58,958 nt of DNA, taken from assembly GCA_017415455.1 (NCBI GenBank), contig JAFQGS010000049.1, forward strand, positions 1-58,958, in the 5' to 3' direction. Of this stretch, positions 18,450 through 26,464 are shown piece after piece. Origin of the DNA: Prevotella sp. (GTDB taxonomy: Bacteria > Bacteroidota > Bacteroidia > Bacteroidales > Bacteroidaceae). Below the pieces are notes generated by a model that made no database searches, was not told where the DNA came from, and was given only the letters and a program-made list of their open reading frames with translations. The position numbers and the translations under genes were made by a program. How positions within the stretch are numbered: position 1 is the first letter of the stretch; every line of letters begins with the position of its first letter.

Positions 18450-19205
18450 ATGAGATTTATATCATGGAACGTTAACGGACTGAGAGCATGCGAGGGCAAA
18501 GGCTTCAGTGAGATATTCCAGCAGCTCAATGCCGACTTCTTCTGCCTCCAAGAGACAAAGATGCAGGCAGGACAACTCGACCTGCAATACGAAGGCTATC
18601 AGTCGTTTTGGAACTATGCTGAGAAGAAAGGATACTCTGGTACGGCGATATTCACGAAACACACTCCGCTGAACGTTACTTACGGAATAGGCATTGAGGA
18701 ACACGACAAGGAGGGACGCGTCATCACACTTGAGATGAATGATTTCTATCTTGTCACCGTCTATACTCCAAACTCACAGGACGGACTGAAAAGACTTGAC
18801 TACAGAATGGAATGGGAAGATGCTTTCAGAGTATATATCAAGAGCCTTGACAACAACAAGCCTGTCATCATATGCGGCGATTTGAACGTGGCACACAAGG
18901 AGATTGACCTTAAGAATCCTAAGAGTAACAGAAAGAACGCCGGCTTCACAGATGAGGAAAGAGAAAAGTTCAGCACCCTGCTTGATGCCGGTTTTATAGA
19001 CACATTCAGACATCTTTATCCTGAGCAGACAGACATCTACTCGTGGTGGTCATACCGTTTTCAGGCCAGAGCAAAGAACGCAGGATGGCGTATTGACTAT
19101 TTTGTAGTCTCCGAACGACTCTCCTGCAATATTGCGGAAGCCAAGATACACACAGACATTTATGGTTCCGACCACTGCCCGGTAGAGGTGGAACTCAACC
19201 TATAG
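18450..19205 (+). CDS. xth: Exodeoxyribonuclease III / AP endonuclease
   Basis: A 251-residue endonuclease/exonuclease/phosphatase-fold enzyme that cuts DNA at abasic sites in base-excision repair. All ExoIII/APE1 motifs are visible: [25 protein letters not shown], the R-I-D-Y-F motif, and the terminal [10 protein letters not shown] with the catalytic histidine. It lies between two terminators, so it is monocistronic. Confidence 0.95.
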   Translation: MRFISWNVNGLRACEGKGFSEIFQQLNADFFCLQETKMQAGQLDLQYEGYQSFWNYAEKKGYSGTAIFTKHTPLNVTYGIGIEEHDKEGRVITLEMNDFYLVTVYTPNSQDGLKRLDYRMEWEDAFRVYIKSLDNNKPVIICGDLNVAHKEIDLKNPKSNRKNAGFTDEEREKFSTLLDAGFIDTFRHLYPEQTDIYSWWSYRFQARAKNAGWRIDYFVVSERLSCNIAEAKIHTDIYGSDHCPVEVELNL

Positions 19206-19210
19206 AATCA

Positions 19211-19252
19211 TTCCCCAGCCTGAGAAAAGAGACAGGCTGGGGATTTTTATTT
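19211..19252 (+). terminator. Intrinsic terminator after exonuclease III
   Basis: CCCCAGCCTG and CAGGCTGGGG form a 10-bp GC-rich stem with a 10-base loop, followed by ATTTTTATTT. Confidence 0.9.
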
Positions 19253-19272
19253 ATAACCTTTATAACAAGTGG

Positions 19273-19382
19273 CTATCACAGGCTTCTTGACTGCATATCA
19301 CAAGCATGTCACTTTTGAGTCATAAGTATGCCATTTAGCCTCCTTAAACATATTACTTTTGCATCATAAGTGGCATACTTTT
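19273..19382. repeat. 22-nt periodic array (block B, 5 units)
   Basis: Five consecutive 22-base units start at 19273, 19295, 19317, 19339 and 19361. Three end in CTTTT preceded by TCA, TTA or ATA, and cores such as CTATCACA, ATATCACA and CATCATAAGT stay in register. The segments around 19315 and 19359, exactly 44 bases apart, share ACTTTTG and CATAAGT. It sits in the 337-base gap before the phosphate transporter. Function unknown. Confidence 0.6.
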
Positions 19383-19550
19383 TATTCATGTAGCCCCGCC
19401 ATTCTAACTATACTATTGAAACAAGAGGAAGAGAGAGAGCACAAAGCATCTGGAATACAATTTAATATTCTATCCTATTATAACCCACCATTATCCCATT
19501 TTGTAACAGAATTGAAACATCTGCTTAAAGAGTCTGTAACACAACATTAT

Positions 19551-19558
19551 TAACTTTG
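19551..19558 (+). promoter_or_regulatory. -7 box of the phosphate transporter gene
   Basis: TAACTTTG matches TAnnTTTG, 31 bases before the start codon. No clear -33 TTTG is present. Confidence 0.6.
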
Positions 19559-19589
19559 CGGCAGAATAAATACATTTCAAATACAAAAC

Positions 19590-21836
19590 ATGGAAACATT
19601 CTATTTGATTATCGTTGCATTTCTGCTTCTTTTAGCAGTCTTCGACTTGTTTGTTGGTGTCAGCAACGACGCCGTTAACTTTCTTAACTCTGCCATAGGC
19701 TCAAAAGTAGCAACCTTCCGCACGGTGCTCATCATTGCCGCAGTCGGTGTACTTGTAGGCGCGTTCATGAGTGCCGGAATGATGGACGTGGCACGTCATG
19801 GCATTATGCGCCCCGATCATTACAGCTTTCACGAGGTGATGATAGTATTCCTTGCCGTCATGGTAGCCGACGTTGTAATCCTTGACATGTTCAATACACT
19901 CGGCATGCCGACATCCACCACCGTGTCATTAGTCTTCGAACTCCTTGGAGCCACATTCGTCCTTGCAGTCATCAAGATGACAAGCGACAACACCTTGACA
20001 TTCAACGACCTCCTAAACAGCGACAAGGCCCTGAGCGTCATCATCGCCATCTTTGTATCCGTCGCCATTGCCTTTATCTTCGGTATTGCCGTACAATGGC
20101 TCTCCCGCATAATATTCAGTTTCAACTACAAGAAGAACCTCAAGTACACAATCGGCATTTTCGGAGGTATCGCATGTACTGCACTTGGTTATTTCATACT
20201 CATCAAGGGTCTGGGCAAGTCGCCATTCCTCAGCACAGAATTCAAAGAATGGATAGCAGGCAACACTCCATTGCTCATTGGCATAATGTTCCTGGGAGCT
20301 ACAGTATTAATGCAAGCACTTCATTTCCTGCGTGTTAACATCTTCAAGATTGTCATACTCCTGGGTACCTTTGCCCTTGCCATGGCCTTTGCCGGCAACG
20401 ACCTTGTTAACTTCATCGGCATTCCTCTTGCCGGCCTTGACTCTTATCTGGATTTCATGGCCAATGGTAACGGCGACTACAATGGTTTCATGATGGTTTC
20501 TCTTATGGAATCTGCCAACAGTCCGTTCATCTATCTCATCCTTGCCGGCATCATCATGGTCTTCGCTATGTTTACATCCAAGAAGGCTCAGAACGTTGTC
20601 AAGACAAGTGTTGACCTCAGCCGCCAGGACGAGGGCGACCAGATGTTCGGCACCTCAAAGGTTGCTCGCAGCCTTGTACGCGCCACACAGGAGAGCGGCA
20701 ACACCCTTTCCCGCTTTGTTCCGAGGAAGTTCCAGCAGTGGGTTGACAGCCGTTTCAACAAGGAAGAGGCCATACTTGCCGAGGGCGCAGCCTTCGACCA
20801 GGTGCGTGCCTCAGTAAACCTTGTGCTTGCAGCCATGCTTATCGTCATTGGCACAAACTACAAACTGCCGTTGTCCACTACCTACGTAACCTTCATGGTG
20901 GCAATGGGTACATCGCTTGCCGACCGTGCATGGGGTCGCGAAAGTGCTGTTTTCCGCGTTACCGGAGTAATGTCTGTCATCGGCGGTTGGTTCGTCACAG
21001 CCGGTGTAGCCTTCGGAGCCGCCGCACTCGTTGCGCTTGCCATGTACTACGGAGGTATTGTAGTGATGTTAGGCTTTATGATTCTCGACCTATATCTTCT
21101 CTACAGAAGCAACAAGATGTATAAGAAGAAGGCTGAGAATGAAAAGAAAGACGACATCTTCCAGCTCATGATGCGTACCCGCGACAAGGAGATAGTATGG
21201 GACCTGCTCTCAAAGCATGTGTCACGCACGCAAAGTTTCGTAACACGTTTCACTCTTGAGCAGTTCAACAAGATTATCAGCGGCTTCGAGAACGAGAGCA
21301 TCCGCGAGCTCAGAAAGTGCGACATGGAACTGAAAGAGGAGCAGAACCAGCTGAAGAAGTTCCGCCGCAAGGAGCTTCTTGCCATGCGACGCATACCGAC
21401 AGACATCGCCATAGAGCGCAACACGTGGTTCCACCTCGGCGTAAACAGCAACCAGCAATACCTCTACTGCCTCAAACGAATGCTCGACCCGATAAAAGAG
21501 CACGTTGACAACAATTTTAGTCCGATGCCGGCTCTTTACAAAGAGGAGTTTGAGCAGATACGCCGCAAGGTGAATGAGCTTATGAACCACACCGAGCAGA
21601 TGATATCAACCAACCGCTACAACCTGTACAGGGAGACGCTTATCATTGCCGACGAGTGCAAGGATGAGCTGTCAGAGGTGCGCAAGCGTCATATAGACCG
21701 CATGCAGCAGGATTCTGACGAGGCTACATTAAAGATTGCCCTGCTCTATCTGAACATCCTTCAGGAGACTCAGGAGTTGCTCAGCGTAATGCGTCATCAG
21801 CTCAGAGCCGCACACAAGTTTCTTGAGAGAAGATAA
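19590..21836 (+). CDS. PiT-family inorganic phosphate transporter with PhoU-like C-terminal tail
   Basis: 748 residues, far longer than the roughly 400-500 of a minimal PiT permease. The first about 515 residues are membrane-spanning and carry the two inverted PiT signatures: FVGVSNDAVNFLNSAIGS near the N-terminus, and a second GND-containing half (AGNDLVNFIGIPLAGLDSY). A later TTYVTFMVAMGTSLADRAWG segment is also typical. From about 530 the protein is soluble, helical and charged, resembling a PhoU-like domain (DIFQLMMRTRDKEIVWDLL onward). This long form is known in Bacteroidetes. It probably couples proton or sodium to phosphate import. Confidence 0.88.
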   Translation: METFYLIIVAFLLLLAVFDLFVGVSNDAVNFLNSAIGSKVATFRTVLIIAAVGVLVGAFMSAGMMDVARHGIMRPDHYSFHEVMIVFLAVMVADVVILDMFNTLGMPTSTTVSLVFELLGATFVLAVIKMTSDNTLTFNDLLNSDKALSVIIAIFVSVAIAFIFGIAVQWLSRIIFSFNYKKNLKYTIGIFGGIACTALGYFILIKGLGKSPFLSTEFKEWIAGNTPLLIGIMFLGATVLMQALHFLRVNIFKIVILLGTFALAMAFAGNDLVNFIGIPLAGLDSYLDFMANGNGDYNGFMMVSLMESANSPFIYLILAGIIMVFAMFTSKKAQNVVKTSVDLSRQDEGDQMFGTSKVARSLVRATQESGNTLSRFVPRKFQQWVDSRFNKEEAILAEGAAFDQVRASVNLVLAAMLIVIGTNYKLPLSTTYVTFMVAMGTSLADRAWGRESAVFRVTGVMSVIGGWFVTAGVAFGAAALVALAMYYGGIVVMLGFMILDLYLLYRSNKMYKKKAENEKKDDIFQLMMRTRDKEIVWDLLSKHVSRTQSFVTRFTLEQFNKIISGFENESIRELRKCDMELKEEQNQLKKFRRKELLAMRRIPTDIAIERNTWFHLGVNSNQQYLYCLKRMLDPIKEHVDNNFSPMPALYKEEFEQIRRKVNELMNHTEQMISTNRYNLYRETLIIADECKDELSEVRKRHIDRMQQDSDEATLKIALLYLNILQETQELLSVMRHQLRAAHKFLERR

Positions 21837-21888
21837 CACTCCGAGTAAATATAAGATGTAAAACCAAACAAAATCATTTATATATTGT

Positions 21889-21930
21889 GCACATCCGCCA
21901 GTTATCATGCTGACGGATGTGTATTTTTTT
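21889..21930 (+). terminator. Intrinsic terminator after the phosphate transporter
   Basis: ACATCCGCCAG and CTGACGGATGT pair (one mismatch) around a short loop and are followed by GTATTTTTTT. Confidence 0.85.
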
Positions 21931-22018
21931 GGGCCACTACGGCAGGCATCCTGACACAAGACCGCACACGCCTTGCAAGTAAGAATAACAGCAGGTATAA
22001 AAGAGCATATTCACATAA

Positions 22019-22128
22019 GAATCAAAGCCGAATTTAAAAAGGCATCAAACAGTTCGCAAGCAGGCATTAATCAATATGCGAAAGAATATGAAACAGACTT
22101 TAATTGATGCCTTTTCGCAAAGCACTAT
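22019..22128. repeat. 22-nt periodic array (block C, 5 units)
   Basis: Units begin at 22019, 22041, 22063, 22085 and 22107. The second and third begin GGCATCAAAC and GGCATTAATC; the first carries ATCAAAGCC and the fourth ATATGAAAC in nearly the same place. The last unit continues the inverted core TTGATGCC. The outer copies AAAAAGGCATCAA and TTGATGCCTTTT are inverted repeats that could pair. This is the clearest link between the GGCATCAAAC and TTGATGCC forms of the family. Confidence 0.65.
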
Positions 22129-22339
22129 TTACACGTCTGCGGCGAGATGTACGATCTATGCCGTCACAGAATGACAATCAACGGAGTTCAGTACTATAAT
22201 CAAGGCATTTTTATGTAAAACTCATCAGGCATCAGACAAAGGAGGAAACGAATCCTATTGTTAAAAAAGCATAAAAGAAAGTGTTATCGTGTAGCAAACC
22301 AACATAAACCTGCGTTTAACAATATAGAGGACATACAAT
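22129..22339. other. Intergenic stretch upstream of the GIN lipoprotein gene
   Basis: No gene is supported. A further CAAGGCATTT and CATCAGGCATCAG near 22201-22235 may be isolated relics of the 22-nt family. Confidence 0.4.
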
Positions 22340-22383
22340 GCTGTGGCAGATGAGACAAAGCATGACAGAACATCTGCTACAGC
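22340..22383. other. 13-bp inverted repeat upstream of the GIN lipoprotein gene
   Basis: GCTGTGGCAGATG and CATCTGCTACAGC form a 13-base stem with one G-T pair around an 18-base loop, 34 bases before the start codon at 22417. It is not followed by a T-run on either strand, so a regulatory or mRNA-leader structure is more likely than a terminator. Confidence 0.5.
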
Positions 22384-22416
22384 ACATTTCTAAGATAACA
22401 TTTAAACGCAATCAGA

Positions 22417-23142
22417 ATGAGAATCACAAGTTACATCATCAGCATCATCGCCGCACTACTTATAACATCATGCGGCAAGAACGGCAATGACAACGGCAGT
22501 AAGGACAGCGCTGGCAACGGCAACGACACAATATCCAAATCGTTTACCATCACCGACTTCAACGGCATCGATATTGAGGGTGCGGCAAGTGTACACTTCA
22601 CGCAAGGCGACAACTACGCAATCACAGCCAAAGGCAAGCAGAAGGACATAAGCCTTCTTGAACTGACAAAGAAGAACAGGACGCTTGTAATAAAGAAGAA
22701 GATTGACAAGGAGAAACTCATAACAATCAACACCAGCGACATCCACCTATACATCACGGCTCCAGAGATGGAGAAAGTGAGAATAATTGGTTCCGGCGAC
22801 TTCATCTGCCAGACGCCTCTCAGCGCTGGAAAGTTCAGTGCAATCATAGCAGGCAGCGGCGATGTGCACATGGGTAAGATAACAACGGAAGCGCTGGAGA
22901 GCAAGATAGCCGGCAGCGGAGACATAGTTATTGAGCATGCCATCACCTCTGGCATAAATCTGGATATTGCCGGCAGCGGAGACATCAACATCAGCATGGA
23001 GAACAGCGGGGATGTAATAAGCTATATCTCAGGCAGCGGAGACATCACGCTTAGGGGACAGACCATGGGCGAGCTACACCACGTAAGCGGCTCGGGAGAT
23101 GTCAACACCGACGGACTTGAGGTAAAAAACAAACAAGAATAA
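22417..23142 (+). CDS. Head GIN domain-containing lipoprotein (DUF2807)
   Basis: 241 residues with a clear lipoprotein signal (MRITSYIISIIAALLITSCG, lipobox ITSC). The mature protein begins with a low-complexity Gly/Asn/Asp spacer, then a right-handed β-helix built from repeated motifs: GSGDF, AGSGDVHM, AGSGDIVI, AGSGDINI, SGSGDITL, SGSGDVNT. These are typical of the GIN/DUF2807 family of Bacteroidetes. Its function is unknown; a surface or periplasmic anchoring role is inferred from the lipid attachment. Confidence 0.9.
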   Translation: MRITSYIISIIAALLITSCGKNGNDNGSKDSAGNGNDTISKSFTITDFNGIDIEGAASVHFTQGDNYAITAKGKQKDISLLELTKKNRTLVIKKKIDKEKLITINTSDIHLYITAPEMEKVRIIGSGDFICQTPLSAGKFSAIIAGSGDVHMGKITTEALESKIAGSGDIVIEHAITSGINLDIAGSGDINISMENSGDVISYISGSGDITLRGQTMGELHHVSGSGDVNTDGLEVKNKQE

Positions 23143-23199
23143 ATACATATTGAAATACTAAAATAAACTTAAATGTTTTAACCTCTCGCCAAATATGTA

Positions 23200-23207
23200 T
23201 ATCTTTG
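23200..23207 (+). promoter_or_regulatory. -7 box of the nucleotidyltransferase/CDP-alcohol operon
   Basis: TATCTTTG matches TAnnTTTG, 25 bases before the first start codon. The -33 region has only TTTT. Confidence 0.6.
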
Positions 23208-23232
23208 CACCTTATTAATAATAAGGCTGAAT

Positions 23233-23958
23233 ATGAGATATGCGATAATTGCCGCCGGCGAGGGTTCAAGACTGGCACAAGAGGGCATCAATGTGCCCAA
23301 GCCTCTTGTCGAGGTTTGCGGCGAATGCCTTATCGACAGGCTCATACGCATATTCATGAATAACGGCGCAACACAGATCACTGTGATATGCAATGACATG
23401 GATAAGCGTGTGAGCCGTCATCTTATGGATATACAGTCGGATGGCATCAGCGGCACGCTGCCGCCACTGAACATCATCGTAAAGAGCACACCAAGCTCCA
23501 TGCACAGTCTGTATGAGATGAGAACGGCACTGCAAGGAGAGCCGTTCTGCCTCACAACGGTGGATACTATATTCAGCGAGGAGGAGTTTACAAGATATAT
23601 TCAGGCATTCAGCAGGATTGCCGACAGCAGCGACACCGACGGCATTATGGGCATAACAGCACACATTGACGACGAGAAACCGCTCTATGTTGACACCGAC
23701 GGCAATGGTAATATCACTGCCTTTCTTGACCATTCCGACACTTGCCGCAACATATCTGCCGGCATCTACGGACTAATGCCACAGTCGCTCAAGGTCTTGG
23801 AAGAGTGTGTAAACAACGGAGAGACACGCATGCGCAACTTCCAGAGGGCACTTATAGCGGCAGGAATGCGTCTCAAGGCGTTCTCCTTCGGCAAGGTTCT
23901 TGATATCGACCACGCGTCAGACATCAGCAAGGCCGAGGTGTTCCTGAAAGGAGAATGA
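23233..23958 (+). CDS. Nucleotidyltransferase (sugar- or polyol-phosphate NTP transferase)
   Basis: A 241-residue Rossmann-like NTP transferase whose N-terminal loop AAGEGSRLAQEGINVPKPL (A7 to about L24) is the GxGxR...PKP signature that binds the nucleotide triphosphate. Such enzymes join a phosphorylated sugar, inositol or amino-alcohol to a nucleotide. It is the first gene of a tight operon (1 base to the next start) that also encodes a CDP-alcohol phosphotransferase. CTP as donor and a CDP-linked headgroup as product are therefore the natural inference, not shown by sequence. No sugar-specific motif is recognised. Confidence 0.8.
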   Translation: MRYAIIAAGEGSRLAQEGINVPKPLVEVCGECLIDRLIRIFMNNGATQITVICNDMDKRVSRHLMDIQSDGISGTLPPLNIIVKSTPSSMHSLYEMRTALQGEPFCLTTVDTIFSEEEFTRYIQAFSRIADSSDTDGIMGITAHIDDEKPLYVDTDGNGNITAFLDHSDTCRNISAGIYGLMPQSLKVLEECVNNGETRMRNFQRALIAAGMRLKAFSFGKVLDIDHASDISKAEVFLKGE

Positions 23959-23959
23959 C

Positions 23960-24757
23960 ATGAAACGTATAGCAGCAATATACAGGGCGGAGAGATTTTC
24001 GCCAAATTCCACAGACAAAGACCATAGGATAATGGACGCCGTCTGCAACCTGCTGGAGCACAGGGGATATGCCATCACACGCATAAGAGAGGAAGACTTC
24101 TGCCATACTGAGGACTGCGACATCTGCATTTCCATGGGAAGAGCGGCGCAGACGCTTGCCCTACTGGAGGCAATGCGGCTGACAGGAACACGCATATACA
24201 ACTCGCCTAACGGCATAAGAAACTGCAACAGGGCTATCGCCGACGGCATAATGCGACGCAACGGCATACCTGCCGCACCGCTTCAGGGCGGCAACAAGTG
24301 GTGGGTAAAACGTGCTGACGAATGCGCACAAGGCGAGGACGATGTCTGCTTTGCCGAGAACGACGCGCAGCGCGATGAGATAATAGCCGGCATGAGACAG
24401 CGCGGCATACGCGACATCGTGGTGACGGCTCATGTGGAGGGAGACCTTCTGAAATTCTACGGAGTAGCAGGGAGCGGGTTCTTCAGGTACTTCTACCCTG
24501 CCGATGACGGCGAATGGAAGTTCAAGAGCGAGCAACATAACGGGCGCTCGCAGCATTATGAGTTTGACACAAGGCAGCTGCAACAGGACGCCCTGCGGCT
24601 ATCCGAGCTCACCGGGGCAGAAATCTTCGGCGGAGACTGCATCATACGTCCTGACGGCAGCCATGTAATAATAGACTTCAACGACTGGCCCAGCTTCTCA
24701 AGATGCAAAGACGAGGCGGCAAAGGCCATCGCCGGGATAATAATAAATCAAGAGTAA
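23960..24757 (+). CDS. ATP-grasp-like protein of unknown substrate
   Basis: 265 residues. The C-terminal pattern EIFGGDCIIRPDGSHVIIDF followed by NDWPSFSRCKDEA resembles the metal-binding end of ATP-grasp enzymes (D...IDFNDWPSF), including RimK-like ligases and inositol-phosphate kinases. The middle segment WWVKRADE and the IVVTAHVEGDLLKFY strand fit the ATP-binding subdomain. It could ligate an amino acid or phosphorylate a polyol. It sits between the nucleotidyltransferase and the CDP-alcohol phosphotransferase, so it probably makes or modifies the headgroup. The family call is from pattern only. Confidence 0.65.
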   Translation: MKRIAAIYRAERFSPNSTDKDHRIMDAVCNLLEHRGYAITRIREEDFCHTEDCDICISMGRAAQTLALLEAMRLTGTRIYNSPNGIRNCNRAIADGIMRRNGIPAAPLQGGNKWWVKRADECAQGEDDVCFAENDAQRDEIIAGMRQRGIRDIVVTAHVEGDLLKFYGVAGSGFFRYFYPADDGEWKFKSEQHNGRSQHYEFDTRQLQQDALRLSELTGAEIFGGDCIIRPDGSHVIIDFNDWPSFSRCKDEAAKAIAGIIINQE

Positions 24758-24781
24758 CACCGACGGCAGACATTAACGGAT

Positions 24782-25723
24782 ATGAACAGAGAGAGATTCA
24801 AGGAACAGCTACATGCCTCTTTCAAGTCGGAAGACACAGAAGAGTGGCTTGACGTGCACTTCACACGTCCTGTAGGACTGGTTATAGCGCTTGTCTGCAA
24901 GCGTCTTGGCATTCACCCAAACGCCATTACCATAGTGTCAATATTCCTCGGAATGGGTGCGGCATGGATGTTCTGGCATACCGACATAGCCCACAATCTG
25001 GCGGGAGTGGCACTGCTTATGGCTGCCAATTTCTGCGATTCCGCCGACGGACAGCTGGCGCGCATCACCGGTCAGAAGACTCTTGTGGGGCGTGTTCTTG
25101 ACGGATTCGCCGGCGATGTGTGGTTCTTCTGCATCTATTTCGCCGTCTGCATGAGAATGATGCCGCAGAATATCCCTGGCACTGAATGGCAATGGGGAAT
25201 GTGGATATGGATACTTGCGTATATATCGGGCATCATCTGCCACACAGGACAAAGCTCACTGGCTGACTACTACAGGCAGATTCATCTGTTCTTCCTTAAA
25301 GGAAAGGAAGGCAGCGAGCTGGACACCTACCGACAGCAGAGGGCCATTTATGACTCACTGCCGCCCAAAGCATGGCTGGGAAGAATATTCTATTACAACT
25401 ATGCCAACTACTGCAAGAGGCAGGAGCGGCGCACTCCCAAGTTCCAGGCAATGATGCAACGCATAGCAGAACACTATCAGACAGCAGACAAAATGCCTGC
25501 AACACTGCGACAGGAGTTCATTAGCGGCAGCCGTCCTCTGATGAAATACACCAACATTCTGACATTCAACGTCAGGGCTATATGCATATATATAAGTTGC
25601 GTTATTAACTGTCCATGGCTCTTCATGGTAGTGGAGATAACGCTGCTGGCGGCTATTTACATACACATGCACAGCAGCCATGAGGCTGTTTGTGAATCAA
25701 TAACGAGGAAACTGAATGAGTAA
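24782..25723 (+). CDS. CDP-alcohol phosphatidyltransferase family protein
   Basis: A 313-residue membrane enzyme. The family motif is visible as D86-SA-D89-G90-QL-A93-R94, G103 and D107. The final aspartate is D112, one residue further from D107 than in the canonical D(x)3D spacing. These enzymes displace CMP from a CDP-alcohol to form a phosphodiester, as in phospholipid or di-inositol-phosphate synthesis. Hydrophobic stretches occur at about 30-60, 68-86, 110-130, 140-158 and near the C-terminus, with a long charged loop around 170-245. The end overlaps the HAD gene by 8 bases. Confidence 0.85.
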   Translation: MNRERFKEQLHASFKSEDTEEWLDVHFTRPVGLVIALVCKRLGIHPNAITIVSIFLGMGAAWMFWHTDIAHNLAGVALLMAANFCDSADGQLARITGQKTLVGRVLDGFAGDVWFFCIYFAVCMRMMPQNIPGTEWQWGMWIWILAYISGIICHTGQSSLADYYRQIHLFFLKGKEGSELDTYRQQRAIYDSLPPKAWLGRIFYYNYANYCKRQERRTPKFQAMMQRIAEHYQTADKMPATLRQEFISGSRPLMKYTNILTFNVRAICIYISCVINCPWLFMVVEITLLAAIYIHMHSSHEAVCESITRKLNE

Positions 25724-26417
25724 AGGATATATTTTTGACTATGGCGGCACGCTGGACACTGGCGGATGCCACTGGGGAAAGGCAATATGGCATGCTTATG
25801 AGAGGCAGAATGTGCCCGTGGAAGAGGAGCAGTTCAGAGAGGCTTATGTATTTACTGAGAGGACTCTGGGCGGCAACCCCATCATACAGTCTGACTATTC
25901 ATTCCGCAAGACGTTGTCGGTTAAGGTTCATATCCAGCTGAAAAGACTCACAGACCTTGGTCATCTAAGCCTCAACGAACAAGAAACTGAGGATTTGCAC
26001 GACAGAATACTTGAAGATCTTTACAGCAAGGTGGAGGAAGAGACGGCACGAAGCAGAGAGGTACTGCTGGCCCTCAGGAAGGAGCACAGGCTTGTACTGG
26101 TGAGCAATTTCTATGGGAACATCAACGTTGTGCTGAAAGAATTCGGGCTTGATGATATATTCTGCGGCATCATTGAGTCTGCTGTCGTAGGCATAAGGAA
26201 GCCCGACCCGCGCATATTCAGCATGGGAGTAGAGCTTCTTGACACAGAGGCGGATGACGTTATCGTTGTCGGCGACAGTGTGGACAAGGACATTATACCA
26301 GCCAAGAAGGCAGGATGTGAGACCGTATGGATAAAAGGTGAGGGATGGACTGAGCAGCAAAAGGAATGTCCGCAGGCTGACAACATAATATATAGTCTGC
26401 AGGAATTGCTGTCATAA
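25716..26417 (+). CDS. HAD-superfamily hydrolase with an atypical motif I
   Basis: 233 residues. Motif I is FDYGGTLDTGG: nucleophile D8 is present, but the usual second aspartate (position +2, general acid) is G10. Motif II is LVSNFYGN, followed by GIRKPDPRIF with the conserved lysine and GDSVDKDI as motif III. The helical cap between residues 20 and 95 is of the C1 type. Family logic would make it a phosphatase acting on the product of the preceding enzyme, but the missing general acid leaves open another leaving-group chemistry. It is coupled to the CDP-alcohol gene by an 8-base overlap. Confidence 0.8.
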   Translation: MSKGYIFDYGGTLDTGGCHWGKAIWHAYERQNVPVEEEQFREAYVFTERTLGGNPIIQSDYSFRKTLSVKVHIQLKRLTDLGHLSLNEQETEDLHDRILEDLYSKVEEETARSREVLLALRKEHRLVLVSNFYGNINVVLKEFGLDDIFCGIIESAVVGIRKPDPRIFSMGVELLDTEADDVIVVGDSVDKDIIPAKKAGCETVWIKGEGWTEQQKECPQADNIIYSLQELLS

Positions 26418-26464
26418 AATAAACCAACAAACAATAAAGGATAATAACAGGGAAAAAGATTGTT

